From contig JACPIU010000010.1 of assembly GCA_016187935.1 (NCBI GenBank), positions 62,001 to 126,000 of the forward strand: a stretch of DNA of 64,000 nucleotides, written 5' to 3'. Position 1 is the first letter of the stretch; every line of letters starts with the position of its first letter. The translations under genes and the position numbers were made by a program. This document shows, one piece after another, positions 27,619 to 36,630 of the stretch. The notes beneath the pieces were generated by a model. The model searched no databases. It was not told where the DNA came from and saw nothing but the letters and a program-made list of their open reading frames with translations. Source of the DNA: Bdellovibrio sp. GTDB taxonomy: Bacteria; Bdellovibrionota; Bacteriovoracia; Bacteriovoracales; Bacteriovoracaceae.

Positions 27619-28632
27619 ATGACAAGAACATTATTTATGGCCATCGCTTTAAGTATGAGCACGGTGTGTGCCCATAGTGCTTATATTGAGAAAAGCGGAT
27701 TGCTGAAATGTTTTGATGAGGAAAATCTTCCGCGCACAAATAATCCCGATCGCTTCACCTATTGCGAACCATCCTTTGTTAGTTTTGACGGGAAAAAATT
27801 GGTTTTTGGCAATGATAAATCGATTAATGGAGATCATCGTTCTCCGGTATTTTCTCTCCCATTAGAAAATCTCGAAGTTATTCCTACTTATTACACACAG
27901 AGTATTTTTAAAAGGGCCATGAAATACGAAGATTCAACCATTACTCCTGACGGGAAATATTTTATTGCTACCACCGGCTTTGATCGAATCAAGCAGAGGA
28001 GTAGGGATGAATACAACACTATTGTTTTCTGGCCGGTTAATAATCCTGAAAATGTTAAAGTTGCCAATCCAACTTTACGTGGGAATGTTCTCAGCTCGTT
28101 AGTATTGCGAGAGGCGTTTGAAGCAGTTTTGCATGTGCCTTATTATAAGGTTGAGGGAATGACCGTCATTTCTGAAAATAAAATCTTGTTTGGCATACGT
28201 GAGTTAGGGGTATCGGACGAGAATTTCAAATACGCTGCCCTGATCATTGAAGGCGATTATCAAATTTCAAATGAGGCCCTCACAATATCAAACCTCAAGC
28301 TTGCCTATGATTTTAGCGAGCTTGCCCAGACAACCACCGGCAAGACAGTTGGCCTCTCAAGTCTTGAATTTAACCATTTTAATCAGAAGCTGTACCTTTC
28401 TACCAGTCATGAAACAGGCGGCTTAGGTGCCCATTTGTGGGTGACATCGTTAGGAGCAGAATTTGCGCCTAAAATTATTAAGGACGGGGATGGTCACATT
28501 CTGGCCTTTGATCACAAGATCGAGGGTGTTGCGTCACTTTCCGCTAACAAATTATTTCTTATTGCCGATGATGACGATATCAATAATCGTAAGAAGAACG
28601 AAGCTTATTACGCAATAATTAATGTTCGCTGA
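27619..28632 (+). CDS. Exported protein, possibly beta-propeller
   Basis: This 337-residue protein has a signal peptide (to about residue 20, CAHSA). Repeated short strands with SFDGKKLVFG, TPDGKYFIATTGF and EFNHFNQKLYLST recall beta-propeller or lactonase-like blades. No catalytic motif or named family is certain. A 189-base gap precedes it and the next gene is convergent. Confidence 0.65.
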   Translation: MTRTLFMAIALSMSTVCAHSAYIEKSGLLKCFDEENLPRTNNPDRFTYCEPSFVSFDGKKLVFGNDKSINGDHRSPVFSLPLENLEVIPTYYTQSIFKRAMKYEDSTITPDGKYFIATTGFDRIKQRSRDEYNTIVFWPVNNPENVKVANPTLRGNVLSSLVLREAFEAVLHVPYYKVEGMTVISENKILFGIRELGVSDENFKYAALIIEGDYQISNEALTISNLKLAYDFSELAQTTTGKTVGLSSLEFNHFNQKLYLSTSHETGGLGAHLWVTSLGAEFAPKIIKDGDGHILAFDHKIEGVASLSANKLFLIADDDDINNRKKNEAYYAIINVR

Positions 28633-28643
28633 TTTGCCTGCTG

Positions 28644-29591
28644 CTAATTACCAAAGCTCAGAGTGATCGAGTAAGTTGAGATTTTTAAACCATTGAATAA
28701 TTCTTCAGAGTAGATCGAGTAAAAGGGACCTAAAGCATTAAAGCTCAAACCCCATGGAGTGTATCCGAGGCTCAGGCCTATGGTTGCAAATGGTAACGCA
28801 TCCAGCTCAGCCGTTTCTTTCGTCCCATTCACAAAGCCGACATTCCCCTTATCATCCGTAATAGTGGCTTCAAGTTCCGGCCCGTTAAAGGGGATGCCTG
28901 CAAAGAGATAGGGTGTAATGAAAAAATTCTCAGCGATTCTTCGTTTAAACTGTATGCCCATGCTCACGCCATATTGGAAGCCTTCGCCTTTAATCGTTGC
29001 CGAGGGAAAAAAGGAGGAGAGTGAAGTGGAGGTCATATCGGTTTTATAACGTTGAACAAAAATTCCAAAAAATACAGGGATCGTCCATCGCTCGGGTGTT
29101 TCAATAGTGTCAAATCCAAAACCAAAGGACATATTGGCAACCGAGTTTGTACCATCGAGAATGATATTGTCTTCAGTGAGAGTCGCAATATTGCCATTGG
29201 AATCCTGCCCTGGAACTCGACCGTTGATTCGGCCACTATCTTTAAGAGCATTGAGGATAGCAAAAACTTGCCATCGGTCGTTGAGAGATTTGGCATATGC
29301 CATACTCAGAGCATAACCCTCAAGATTGTGCCCTTGGTAATCGGCTCCACCACCTGATCCCTCGTCACTAAAGAAAAGCTTGCTCACCTTAAAATAGGTG
29401 GGCTTGGCGCTCATTTTCCAGTCATCTTCCTTGGCGTCGGTCAGGGGAGCAGGTGTATCACCGGCAATGACGTTGAGGATATCATAGGTTGCAGTCAGGG
29501 GGTGTTCAAGATACCCCATAGTCCTCAAACTATTGCCGTCAGCAAAAGCGACTTCCACAATAAAAAGGATGAGAAGGATGAAGCATTTCAT
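28644..29591 (-). CDS. Probable outer-membrane beta-barrel protein
   Basis: Starting at 29591, the 315-residue product has a signal peptide (1-17, ending AFA). The rest alternates short amphipathic strands and glycine/aspartate turns typical of an outer-membrane barrel (YALSMAYAKSLNDRWQVF, MSFGFGFDTIE, YGVSMGIQFKRR, TIGLSLGYTPWGLSF). The C-terminus ends SITLSFGN, lacking the usual terminal aromatic residue. No specific family can be named. Confidence 0.7.
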   Translation of the reverse strand: MKCFILLILFIVEVAFADGNSLRTMGYLEHPLTATYDILNVIAGDTPAPLTDAKEDDWKMSAKPTYFKVSKLFFSDEGSGGGADYQGHNLEGYALSMAYAKSLNDRWQVFAILNALKDSGRINGRVPGQDSNGNIATLTEDNIILDGTNSVANMSFGFGFDTIETPERWTIPVFFGIFVQRYKTDMTSTSLSSFFPSATIKGEGFQYGVSMGIQFKRRIAENFFITPYLFAGIPFNGPELEATITDDKGNVGFVNGTKETAELDALPFATIGLSLGYTPWGLSFNALGPFYSIYSEELFNGLKISTYSITLSFGN

Positions 29592-29651
29592 TTTTAAATC
29601 TCTGTTGAATGCATTAAGTTTACAACACACTTTTTTTCTTTGTCACAGAAA

Positions 29652-31427
29652 TTAACTCCGGGCCAATGCTTTCAGTTGCTCGATTCCAATAGGAGGAAGG
29701 GATTGAAGAGAGACGACGGCATAGCGGGTAGCATGCTTGGTAATGATCTCATTTATTTGTGGCAATTCATTAAGCGCTCGTTGCTGTAGCAGAGGTGAGG
29801 TGGGACGAGCGAGGACCAAACAATTATTGATAATCCAGGCCCAAGGTTCTATCCCCGCACGGCGCAATTCCGACTGAAGATTGGCGGCTTCAATCACTGG
29901 AGTGTTCTCTGCTAGAGTCACGATTAGAACTTTTGTTTGCTGTGGGTCTTGAAGCTGCATCAGTGGAGTTGCGAGAGGGGAGGCAAATGACTGGCCAGTG
30001 CTACCAGTCTGTCGGGCCATTTCTCTGTGATAAGCACCGGTAGCATCCAGCAATAATAAAGTATGTCCCGTCGGAGCGGTATCCATCACAACAAATTTCT
30101 TCTTGGCCTCTTGTATAATGCGCGAAAAAGCATGAAACACGGCTATTTCTTCAGTGCAGGGAGATCGCAAATCTTCTTGCAAGAGCATGCGGCCATGTTC
30201 GTCCAGATTTTTTCCTTTAGATTCTAAAATAGACTCGCGGTATTTCTCGGTTTCGACTTGAGGATCAATGCGACTGACAATTAAGTTATCGAGCGCTCCA
30301 TCGAGTGTCTGGTGGAGATGGGCCGCAGGGTCAGAAGTTGTGAGATGGACGGAAAAACCACGATTGGCGATTTCCACTGCAATAGCAGCGGCCAAAGTAG
30401 TTTTGCCCACGCCGCCTTTTCCCATTAACATGATGAGACCATGACCTTGATTGATCAGACTATCAACTAAGTCTGCAAGGTCAGGCGCAGATGGTAGCGT
30501 GGGGAATGTTTTGCTCAGGGGAATTCCTGGAGCTGGGTTAGCAAGCAGTTTGCGTAGATAAGATACGCCCACCAAATTAAAAGGGTGGAGGGGAATCTTA
30601 TCCGTAGGAATCCCTTGCAAAACGAGAGGAATCTGTCGCAGTTCGGATTGCTCCCTCTGCCAAAGCGCCTTTGCCAGAGAATCGGTTTTTGTTTCATCTT
30701 CGGGAAGAATTCCATTGATGATAAGATGCTGTCCAGTGAGTCCGATCAATGCTAATTCTTCGTGAGTGCGGGCCGCTTCAAGGAGACTGGAATGTTGCGC
30801 GCGAGCGACTAGAATCATGCGCGTGCGCTTTGGGTCGGTCAAAGTAAGAACAGCGTTCTGATAGGTTGAGCGCTGTTTCTCCAACCCTGATAAAGGGCCC
30901 AGACAGGACGCATCCCCTTTGCCTTCGGATAAAAAATTTGACCAGGCGGCTGGCAGTTGCAACATGCGAATGGTATGACCGGTGGGAGCAGTATCAAAAA
31001 CAATATGGTCAAATTTTTGCTGTAAAGTTGGATTGGTTAAAAGTGCAGTGAACTCATCAAAGGCGGCAATTTCAGTGGTGCATGCGCCGGATAATTGTTC
31101 TTCAATACTCTTAACCACTGTTTCGGGAAGTACACCGCGCACAGGACCTACAATTCGTTCGCGATAAGCTTGTGCCGTCGCTTGAGGGTCGATTTCCAGA
31201 GCAGATAACCCGGGTACTGACGTTATAACTTTGATAGAGTTTCCAATGTCAGTATTTAGCACCTGTCCCACATTTGAGGCAGGGTCAGTGCTAACGATGA
31301 GGACTCGCAGACCTTGGTCGGCCAGGGAGACCGCCGTAGCACATGCAAGAGAAGTTTTGCCGACACCACCCTTGCCTGTAAAAAACAAAAAAAAGGGAAG
31401 ATTCTCAAGGAAGAGAAAAGATTTCAT
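29652..31427 (-). CDS. arsA: ArsA arsenite-translocating ATPase, two-domain form
   Basis: The 591-residue protein holds two homologous halves. Each has a GKGGVGKT Walker A, a DTAPTGHT switch II and an arsenic/antimony-binding cysteine: SGACTTE in the first half and SPCTEE in the second. A third is at GDASCLGPL, equivalent to the E. coli R773 set. ArsA hydrolyses ATP to drive arsenite export with an ArsB/Acr3 channel; metalloid is handed over by ArsD. The start codon overlaps the arsD stop (TAATG). No ArsB/Acr3 or ArsR gene lies in this window. Confidence 0.92.
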   Translation of the reverse strand: MKSFLFLENLPFFLFFTGKGGVGKTSLACATAVSLADQGLRVLIVSTDPASNVGQVLNTDIGNSIKVITSVPGLSALEIDPQATAQAYRERIVGPVRGVLPETVVKSIEEQLSGACTTEIAAFDEFTALLTNPTLQQKFDHIVFDTAPTGHTIRMLQLPAAWSNFLSEGKGDASCLGPLSGLEKQRSTYQNAVLTLTDPKRTRMILVARAQHSSLLEAARTHEELALIGLTGQHLIINGILPEDETKTDSLAKALWQREQSELRQIPLVLQGIPTDKIPLHPFNLVGVSYLRKLLANPAPGIPLSKTFPTLPSAPDLADLVDSLINQGHGLIMLMGKGGVGKTTLAAAIAVEIANRGFSVHLTTSDPAAHLHQTLDGALDNLIVSRIDPQVETEKYRESILESKGKNLDEHGRMLLQEDLRSPCTEEIAVFHAFSRIIQEAKKKFVVMDTAPTGHTLLLLDATGAYHREMARQTGSTGQSFASPLATPLMQLQDPQQTKVLIVTLAENTPVIEAANLQSELRRAGIEPWAWIINNCLVLARPTSPLLQQRALNELPQINEIITKHATRYAVVSLQSLPPIGIEQLKALARS

Positions 31428-31792
31428 TATGAGCAATTGCCTCCGGAGCAGCATCCGCCCCCGACAGGTTTAATATTGGTAAAACCTGTTTTGATGCCGG
31501 CCCAGGAAGCCAGTTCGCCTCGGTCTGGATATTGACCGGATAATACCACCTCGCCTTTCACGATCGTTACAGGCAATCCTTCTTGGCCAAAATCTTCTAA
31601 AAATTTTTTCATTAAGGGATTCTCAGCGAAAGCCAAAGGCTGCTGGGCCAAATTAAATCGCTCAACTTTGGCACCGTTTTTTTTCAACCACTCAATATCG
31701 GCAGCAAAACTGATCAATTGCTGATCTGGATTCACTCCACATACGCCAGAGCTACAGCATAAAGCGCCTTCGTATATTTGAATTGTCACCAT
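31427..31792 (-). CDS. arsD: ArsD arsenic metallochaperone
   Basis: The 121-residue product has the ArsD layout: an N-terminal strand and metalloid site C12-C13-C18 (CCSSGVC) in the numbering of the classical protein, and a C-terminal CCSGGNC with a second vicinal pair. ArsD carries As(III)/Sb(III) to ArsA and can also repress weakly. I start at MVTIQIYEG, 24 bases after the longer alternative. arsA follows with a 1-base overlap. Confidence 0.92.
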   Translation of the reverse strand: MVTIQIYEGALCCSSGVCGVNPDQQLISFAADIEWLKKNGAKVERFNLAQQPLAFAENPLMKKFLEDFGQEGLPVTIVKGEVVLSGQYPDRGELASWAGIKTGFTNIKPVGGGCCSGGNCS

Positions 31793-31854
31793 AAAAATCC
31801 TCCTATAGCTATTCATAGCATGAATTTATAAATATGAGATTATTTTTTTTAGCG

Positions 31855-32022
31855 TCAAAGGATATCCAATATTTTGCCAAGCTTATCAATGATTGTGAGG
31901 TGATTCCATTTCGTAACGATGAAGACGGAATCTCCTATTTTTCTTTTGGTGGATTGGCGATAGAGAGATGATAATGTGAAAGGCATAATTGCAGCCCCTA
32001 TAAAATTACGATAACCTTTCAT
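31855..32022 (-). CDS. Small ORF upstream of arsDA
   Basis: A 55-residue product (MKGYRNFIG...) has CTGGAG five bases before the ATG. TATAAT, a plausible -10, is 19 bases upstream. It has no strong hydrophobic segment and no recognised family. It lies 62 bases upstream of arsD on the same strand, so it could be its first gene or a leader. The short reading frame could also be chance. Confidence 0.4.
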   Translation of the reverse strand: MKGYRNFIGAAIMPFTLSSLYRQSTKRKIGDSVFIVTKWNHLTIIDKLGKILDIL

Positions 32023-32040
32023 AAAAACTCCAGATATAAA

Positions 32041-32046
32041 ATTATA
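32041..32046 (-). promoter_or_regulatory. Possible -10 element (TATAAT) of the arsDA strand
   Basis: TATAAT is read on the minus strand, about 12 bases upstream of a candidate transcription start just before the small ORF. The hexamer 17 bases upstream (AATTAA) is a poor -35. This is a weak prediction. Confidence 0.3.
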
Positions 32047-32081
32047 TTTGTGTCGAGTTCGCATTAATTAGGAGAGGAATC

Positions 32082-32609
32082 ATGGCAAAAACTAAAAAAG
32101 AATATCCCCTCAATCAGGTACATCGTCTTCTGCAAAGCGGGCCAGTGGTTCTTGTTACTACATCAAATAAAGGGAAAGCAAATATCATGGCCATGTCTTG
32201 GTATACCGTTATTGACTCGGACCCGCCCAAGCTTGCCATTGTTATCAGCTCTGATAATTATTCGTTTAAGGCCCTCAGAAGTACCAAGGAATGCGTGATT
32301 AATATTCCTACGGTAAAATTGGCTTCCAAGTCCGTGAGTTGTGGTAGAAGTTCCGGCAAAGAAGTAGACAAATTCAAGACCTATGGTTTGACAGCGCTTC
32401 CAGCTTCGAAAGTCAAAGCCCCGCTCATTGGTGAGTGCTATGCTAATGTCGAGTGCAAAGTTATCGACATGAAGATGGTGGAGAAATACGATCTCTTTAT
32501 CCTGGAAGTCGTCAAGGTCTGGATTGACCCTGTAAAAAGACCACAAAAAACGATCCATCATCTAGGTGGAGATAAGTTTATGGTAGCTGGTAATGTAATT
32601 CGGGTCTAA
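32082..32609 (+). CDS. Flavin reductase-like FMN-binding protein
   Basis: The 175-residue protein fits the flavin reductase (RutF/HpaC-like, split-barrel) family. It has GPVVLVTTSNKGKANIMAMSW near 24, PPKLAIVISSDNYSFKALRSTKECVINIP, SGKEVDKFKTYGL and ECYANVECKVID. Members bind FMN and pass reducing equivalents from NAD(P)H. The ribosome-binding site AGGAGAGG is good. The gene is followed 4 bases later by a phosphoesterase gene, so the two are probably cotranscribed. Confidence 0.85.
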   Translation: MAKTKKEYPLNQVHRLLQSGPVVLVTTSNKGKANIMAMSWYTVIDSDPPKLAIVISSDNYSFKALRSTKECVINIPTVKLASKSVSCGRSSGKEVDKFKTYGLTALPASKVKAPLIGECYANVECKVIDMKMVEKYDLFILEVVKVWIDPVKRPQKTIHHLGGDKFMVAGNVIRV

Positions 32610-32613
32610 AAAT

Positions 32614-33780
32614 ATGAGGCTTATTCTCTATATTAGCGTATTCGTCCTCTTGTGTACCCTGGTGTTCTCGGGCCTTTATCATCGCTTTGTTAAACCTATT
32701 CAAAATAAACGATTGAAAAAGATTCTGCGGATTTGTCTGATTTTGTTTTTTGCTTTTTTAATCCTTCCCCCTTGGATTTACCGAATTTTTCCTGCTATCG
32801 CCAAGATTACCGGACGTCGAGAGATAATGAATTTTTACTTCTTCTTCATGGGATTATTATCCTTCACCACGGTGTATCTTTTTGCCGCGGCCATTGCGGA
32901 AAAAATTCTTTGGCTTGGTAGAAAGAAGACCTACGAAACCTTAGATCCAAAACGCAGATTGTTTCTGACTCAGATGTTTAATATGGGAATTCTTTCTTTG
33001 AGTGGAGTTAGCACTGCTGTAGGTGGAATCGTCAACATGCAACCTCCCACAATTTTTGACATTAAAATTCCGCTTAAAATGATGCCTGACGATCTGAAAA
33101 ATTTTAAAATTGTCCAAATCTCGGATATTCATATCGGCCCGTTGCTTGGTCGAGAGTTTTTAGAAGATCTGGTATCGAGGGTCAATCAATTAAAACCTTC
33201 CTTGATTGCCATTACCGGAGATTTAGTGGATGGGAGAGTTTCACAGATCGGTAGCGCAATTGAGGTTTTATCGCATCTCAAGTCTGAATATGGCACATAT
33301 TTTGTGTCCGGCAATCATGAATATTATTCGGGGCATGATGAATGGATGAAATTTTTAAAACAATTGGGAATCAAGATACTCGAAAATGAAAATGATTTTT
33401 TGCAAGTTGGAAATGCCACAGTCTTAATTGGAGGAGTTCCGGATTATCGCACCTCTCCTGTCAAAGGAGACCCTCATCGTGCAATTTTTCATGTCCGTGG
33501 AAAAGCCGATCTTTCGGTTTTAATGTCACATCAGCCGCTGAAATGCGATGAGGCGCGAAAGGCGGGTTTTAATCTCCAGCTTTCCGGACACACCCATGCC
33601 GGTCAGTTCCATCCTTGGACCTGGGTGGTCAAACTTATTTATCCTTATGTGAAGGGTTTGAATGACCATATGGGAATGTGGATCTATGTGAACCAGGGAA
33701 CAGGATTTTGGGGACCCCCGATACGGCTTGGAACAAAATCAGAAATTACCCAATTTCAATTTGAAAAGAGCCTTACTTAG
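32614..33780 (+). CDS. Membrane-anchored metallophosphoesterase (YkuE/YaeI-like)
   Basis: The 388-residue protein has three to four N-terminal membrane segments (about 5-20, 35-55, 70-90). A phosphoesterase domain follows with ISDIHIGPLLG, TGDLVDG, SGNHEYY, MSHQP and SGHTHAGQFHP. These six motifs form the two-metal site of the YkuE/UDP-2,3-diacylglucosamine-pyrophosphatase-like group, which often acts on lipid intermediates. A periplasm- or membrane-facing role is inferred from the anchor. Confidence 0.87.
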   Translation: MRLILYISVFVLLCTLVFSGLYHRFVKPIQNKRLKKILRICLILFFAFLILPPWIYRIFPAIAKITGRREIMNFYFFFMGLLSFTTVYLFAAAIAEKILWLGRKKTYETLDPKRRLFLTQMFNMGILSLSGVSTAVGGIVNMQPPTIFDIKIPLKMMPDDLKNFKIVQISDIHIGPLLGREFLEDLVSRVNQLKPSLIAITGDLVDGRVSQIGSAIEVLSHLKSEYGTYFVSGNHEYYSGHDEWMKFLKQLGIKILENENDFLQVGNATVLIGGVPDYRTSPVKGDPHRAIFHVRGKADLSVLMSHQPLKCDEARKAGFNLQLSGHTHAGQFHPWTWVVKLIYPYVKGLNDHMGMWIYVNQGTGFWGPPIRLGTKSEITQFQFEKSLT

Positions 33781-33806
33781 ATTTTTTTGTATGGTAATCT
33801 AATACA

Positions 33807-34739
33807 ATGAGATTGTTATTTAAAACAATCGGTGCAGAGCAGATAGATCTAACCGCCACTTTTTCTTTTGGTCGAACCGAAGCTGATGTTTCATTTCCTG
33901 ATGACCAAAGCCTCGCCGCCATTCACGGGCAATTTATTGTAGAAGGGGATAAGGGTTTTATCATGGACAATGGCTCGGCAACTGGAACTTTTGTTAATGG
34001 TATCCAAGTTCCGGCGAATCAAAAAATCGAGCTGCAAGAAGGGGATTGTATTCGCTTTGGTGCTCAAATCGTGTACTTCACCAAAGAGCGTAAATTTAAA
34101 GCTATCCCAGGAGAAGAGACGCTTGTATCGCAAACTGGTAAGGAGCTTTTGGCCAAGGCCAAGAAGATAAAGGAAGCGAAGCTTAAGGGAATCGAACAGA
34201 ATATAGATCAGACGAAGATCATCTTGAAAAAACTTAACGATGATCTTGATGGAATTAACAATAAAATCACGCTTGCACAAAAGGCCATTGAAGAAGCTGA
34301 GAAACGCCAACAAGAGTACGAAATTGAAATCCAGCATTTGTCAGCCAATAAGGATGCCATTCGCAAATCTCTTGATGACAAAAAAATTCCACTTGTTAAA
34401 TTGAAGTTGAATCTGGATGATAAATTACAACTTCTTGATCTGACACAAGCCCCTGATTCAGAAAAGCAAACAGTACAAGTGAAGTTGCAGAAAATCGTTA
34501 TACAAATAACAGCATTGGATGATGAAAAGAAAGAGCTTCCGATCAAAATTGTTGATCTAAAACAAAAGGCGCAAGAGATCGAAAAGAAAATTAAAGAATA
34601 TATGGCCCAGTTTGAAAAATTAAATCAGGCCATGGAAGAACGACAAGCAAAATACGCACCCGAGATAAAGCGTCTTCAGGAAGAACTGAAATCTCTGGAA
34701 ATTTCTCTTGTAAAGGCGCGTGAGAGCATGAAGAGATAG
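33807..34739 (+). CDS. FHA-domain protein with long coiled coil
   Basis: Residues about 20-90 form a forkhead-associated fold (FGRTEADVSFPDD..AAIHGQF..., NGSATGTFVNG), which binds phosphothreonine peptides. From about 110 to the end the text is a near-continuous charged coiled coil. No kinase is seen beside it. The next gene (M48 protease) starts 2 bases after the stop, so translation is probably coupled and the pair may share an envelope or stress role (inference). Confidence 0.82.
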   Translation: MRLLFKTIGAEQIDLTATFSFGRTEADVSFPDDQSLAAIHGQFIVEGDKGFIMDNGSATGTFVNGIQVPANQKIELQEGDCIRFGAQIVYFTKERKFKAIPGEETLVSQTGKELLAKAKKIKEAKLKGIEQNIDQTKIILKKLNDDLDGINNKITLAQKAIEEAEKRQQEYEIEIQHLSANKDAIRKSLDDKKIPLVKLKLNLDDKLQLLDLTQAPDSEKQTVQVKLQKIVIQITALDDEKKELPIKIVDLKQKAQEIEKKIKEYMAQFEKLNQAMEERQAKYAPEIKRLQEELKSLEISLVKARESMKR

Positions 34740-34741
34740 CG

Positions 34742-35509
34742 ATGACACACAAGGTTTTTTTAATTTTCACATTTTTTCTAATTTCTTGTGCCACCACTCC
34801 CATAACCGGAACAAAAAAATTCATTATTACATCGCCTGCGGAAGAAAATGACTTGGGAGAAAAGGCCTACAAAGACATCCTTAAACATGAAAAGGTCAAT
34901 AACAGGAGCGAGTTAGCGGAACAAGTCAAAATCATTGGCCAACGATTGGCAAGAGTGGCGGGACGGTCAGATTTCGAGTGGGAATTTAATGTTTTTGAAA
35001 GTTCACAAATCAATGCTTTTTGCCTCCCCGGAGGGAAAGTCGGTTTTTATTCGGGAATGGCCAAGGTCGCCAATACTCCGGCCAGAGTCGCCGCTGTCTT
35101 GGCGCATGAAATTGCCCATGCGATGGCCCGGCATGGAGGACAAAGAATGAGCGCGCAAATCGGACAAGAATTGTTGATGGGAATTCTGACCGTGACGGCC
35201 TTCGGTGAATTACCAAAAGGAAAACGCCAGTTAGTGCTTGCCGCCTTGGGTGTGGGAACAACCGTTGCTTTCATTTTGCCATATAGCCGTAGCAATGAAT
35301 CAGAAGCCGATGAAATTGGGCTCGTGCTTATGGCGAATGCGGGATTTGATCCAAGGGAGGCAGTTGTCCTATGGCAGCGGATGGAAGAAATAACGGGATC
35401 AAGCGGACCTGGTTTTCTCTCCACTCACCCCACTAATCGTCAACGTCAGGAACGACTGAATGAACTCATGCCGAGTGCCTTGCAGATTTATCAAAAGCAC
35501 AAACTCTAG
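34742..35509 (+). CDS. M48 family metalloprotease, lipoprotein
   Basis: This 255-residue lipoprotein has lipobox LISC near residue 17. It is a zinc metalloprotease of the BepA/YcaL/Oma1 type. HEIAH at 122-126 holds two zinc ligands and the catalytic glutamate, and SNESEADEIGL near 185 supplies the third ligand. A membrane-associated helix follows HExxH. BepA-type M48 enzymes control outer-membrane protein assembly, which fits the lipoprotein anchor. There is no TPR tail. Confidence 0.87.
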   Translation: MTHKVFLIFTFFLISCATTPITGTKKFIITSPAEENDLGEKAYKDILKHEKVNNRSELAEQVKIIGQRLARVAGRSDFEWEFNVFESSQINAFCLPGGKVGFYSGMAKVANTPARVAAVLAHEIAHAMARHGGQRMSAQIGQELLMGILTVTAFGELPKGKRQLVLAALGVGTTVAFILPYSRSNESEADEIGLVLMANAGFDPREAVVLWQRMEEITGSSGPGFLSTHPTNRQRQERLNELMPSALQIYQKHKL

Positions 35510-35525
35510 AGGGTGTCAGAGGCGA

Positions 35526-35873
35526 CTAGATGGCCTGGCATTCAACTTCAGCATTGATAGTCATGGCCGGTTCAGAATGTTCAAGACGACCGAAAATTGA
35601 CTTTTCTTTTCTCTCAAGAAATTTTTTGTATTCTTTGAGATCAAAGAAAAGAGATGTCGAGTCTTCGCATTCAGTTTGCGACCAAGCTATCTCCCATTCA
35701 ACACCATTCTGTGTTGGTCCGTTGCCAAGGAAATCAGGATTTTTTAGATCAATAACAATATCTTTAGTGAAATTCAAATAATAAGACTCCATGGTACATT
35801 TCATAGAGTGTACTTCGGCAGACAAAGTTGCCAAGGAAGAAACAAGTAATAGCGCTGCGATGATGATTTTCAT
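35526..35873 (-). CDS. Small exported protein
   Basis: Starting at 35873 (GAGG site six bases upstream), the 115-residue product has a signal peptide ending LSA. The mature part contains a few cysteines (SMKCTME, TECED, EVECQ) that may form disulphides. No family is recognised. Confidence 0.6.
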   Translation of the reverse strand: MKIIIAALLLVSSLATLSAEVHSMKCTMESYYLNFTKDIVIDLKNPDFLGNGPTQNGVEWEIAWSQTECEDSTSLFFDLKEYKKFLERKEKSIFGRLEHSEPAMTINAEVECQAI

Positions 35874-35989
35874 ATTGGGCCTCACTAGAATATAATACCC
35901 GTCTCTTTTACTCCGCGAGCACTCTATTTCAAATGTTTTGAAAATATTACTCACAGTCAGATTGGTTTTAAGCTGTTATAATTACGACA

Positions 35990-36517
35990 ATGAGACTCTT
36001 TGTTGCCATAGATATTCCCGAGCAACTCAAACTGGAATTATCCCTGCTAAGAATTCACTTGAAGCATGCTCGTTGGACCCCGCCTGAAAATATGCATATA
36101 ACCCTGAAGTTCCTTGGCGAGGTTCGTAACTATGAATATCAGGAGATTGTGAAACGACTTGAAGAAATCGAGCACGAACCTTTTAGCTTGGTTCCCAAAA
36201 GCGTTGGATACTTCGCCCATCGAAAGACCGCCAAGGTCCTGTGGGCCGGACTTGGACCTAGTGCAGATCTGGAATCGTTAGCGTTAAAAATTCGCAAAGC
36301 TCTGACCGATTTCGGTGAAGATCCAGGCCAATCTTTTCATCCCCATATTACTTTGGCACGGCTGGACAATGTTCCAGTTGAACAGATTGTACCATTCTTG
36401 CAAAGTTATTCTTTATTTTCCGCCGCCAGTTTTCCCGTGGAGAGTTTTTCCCTCTATAGTTCAATCACTACTCCCCGCGGGTCCTGCTATACAAAAGAAT
36501 TGCAAGTCGATTTATAG
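35990..36517 (+). CDS. thpR: RNA 2',3'-cyclic phosphodiesterase (ThpR/LigT)
   Basis: The 175-residue 2H-phosphoesterase starts MRLFVAIDIP and shows two HxT motifs, HITLKFLGE near 35 and HPHITLARL near 118. Together these form the catalytic pair that opens 2',3'-cyclic phosphates on RNA ends. Length and spacing are normal. The tolC-like unit starts after 113 bases on the same strand. Confidence 0.9.
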   Translation: MRLFVAIDIPEQLKLELSLLRIHLKHARWTPPENMHITLKFLGEVRNYEYQEIVKRLEEIEHEPFSLVPKSVGYFAHRKTAKVLWAGLGPSADLESLALKIRKALTDFGEDPGQSFHPHITLARLDNVPVEQIVPFLQSYSLFSAASFPVESFSLYSSITTPRGSCYTKELQVDL

Positions 36518-36630
36518 ACATTATTTCATCGCCAAAGATGAGCGAAAATGCCTATGGAAGACTTCATTTATCACTGCCTTTTGTTGAAAGATCAGCAACC
36601 ATTGTTCTCACTATCTTGGAGGAAAATGCT

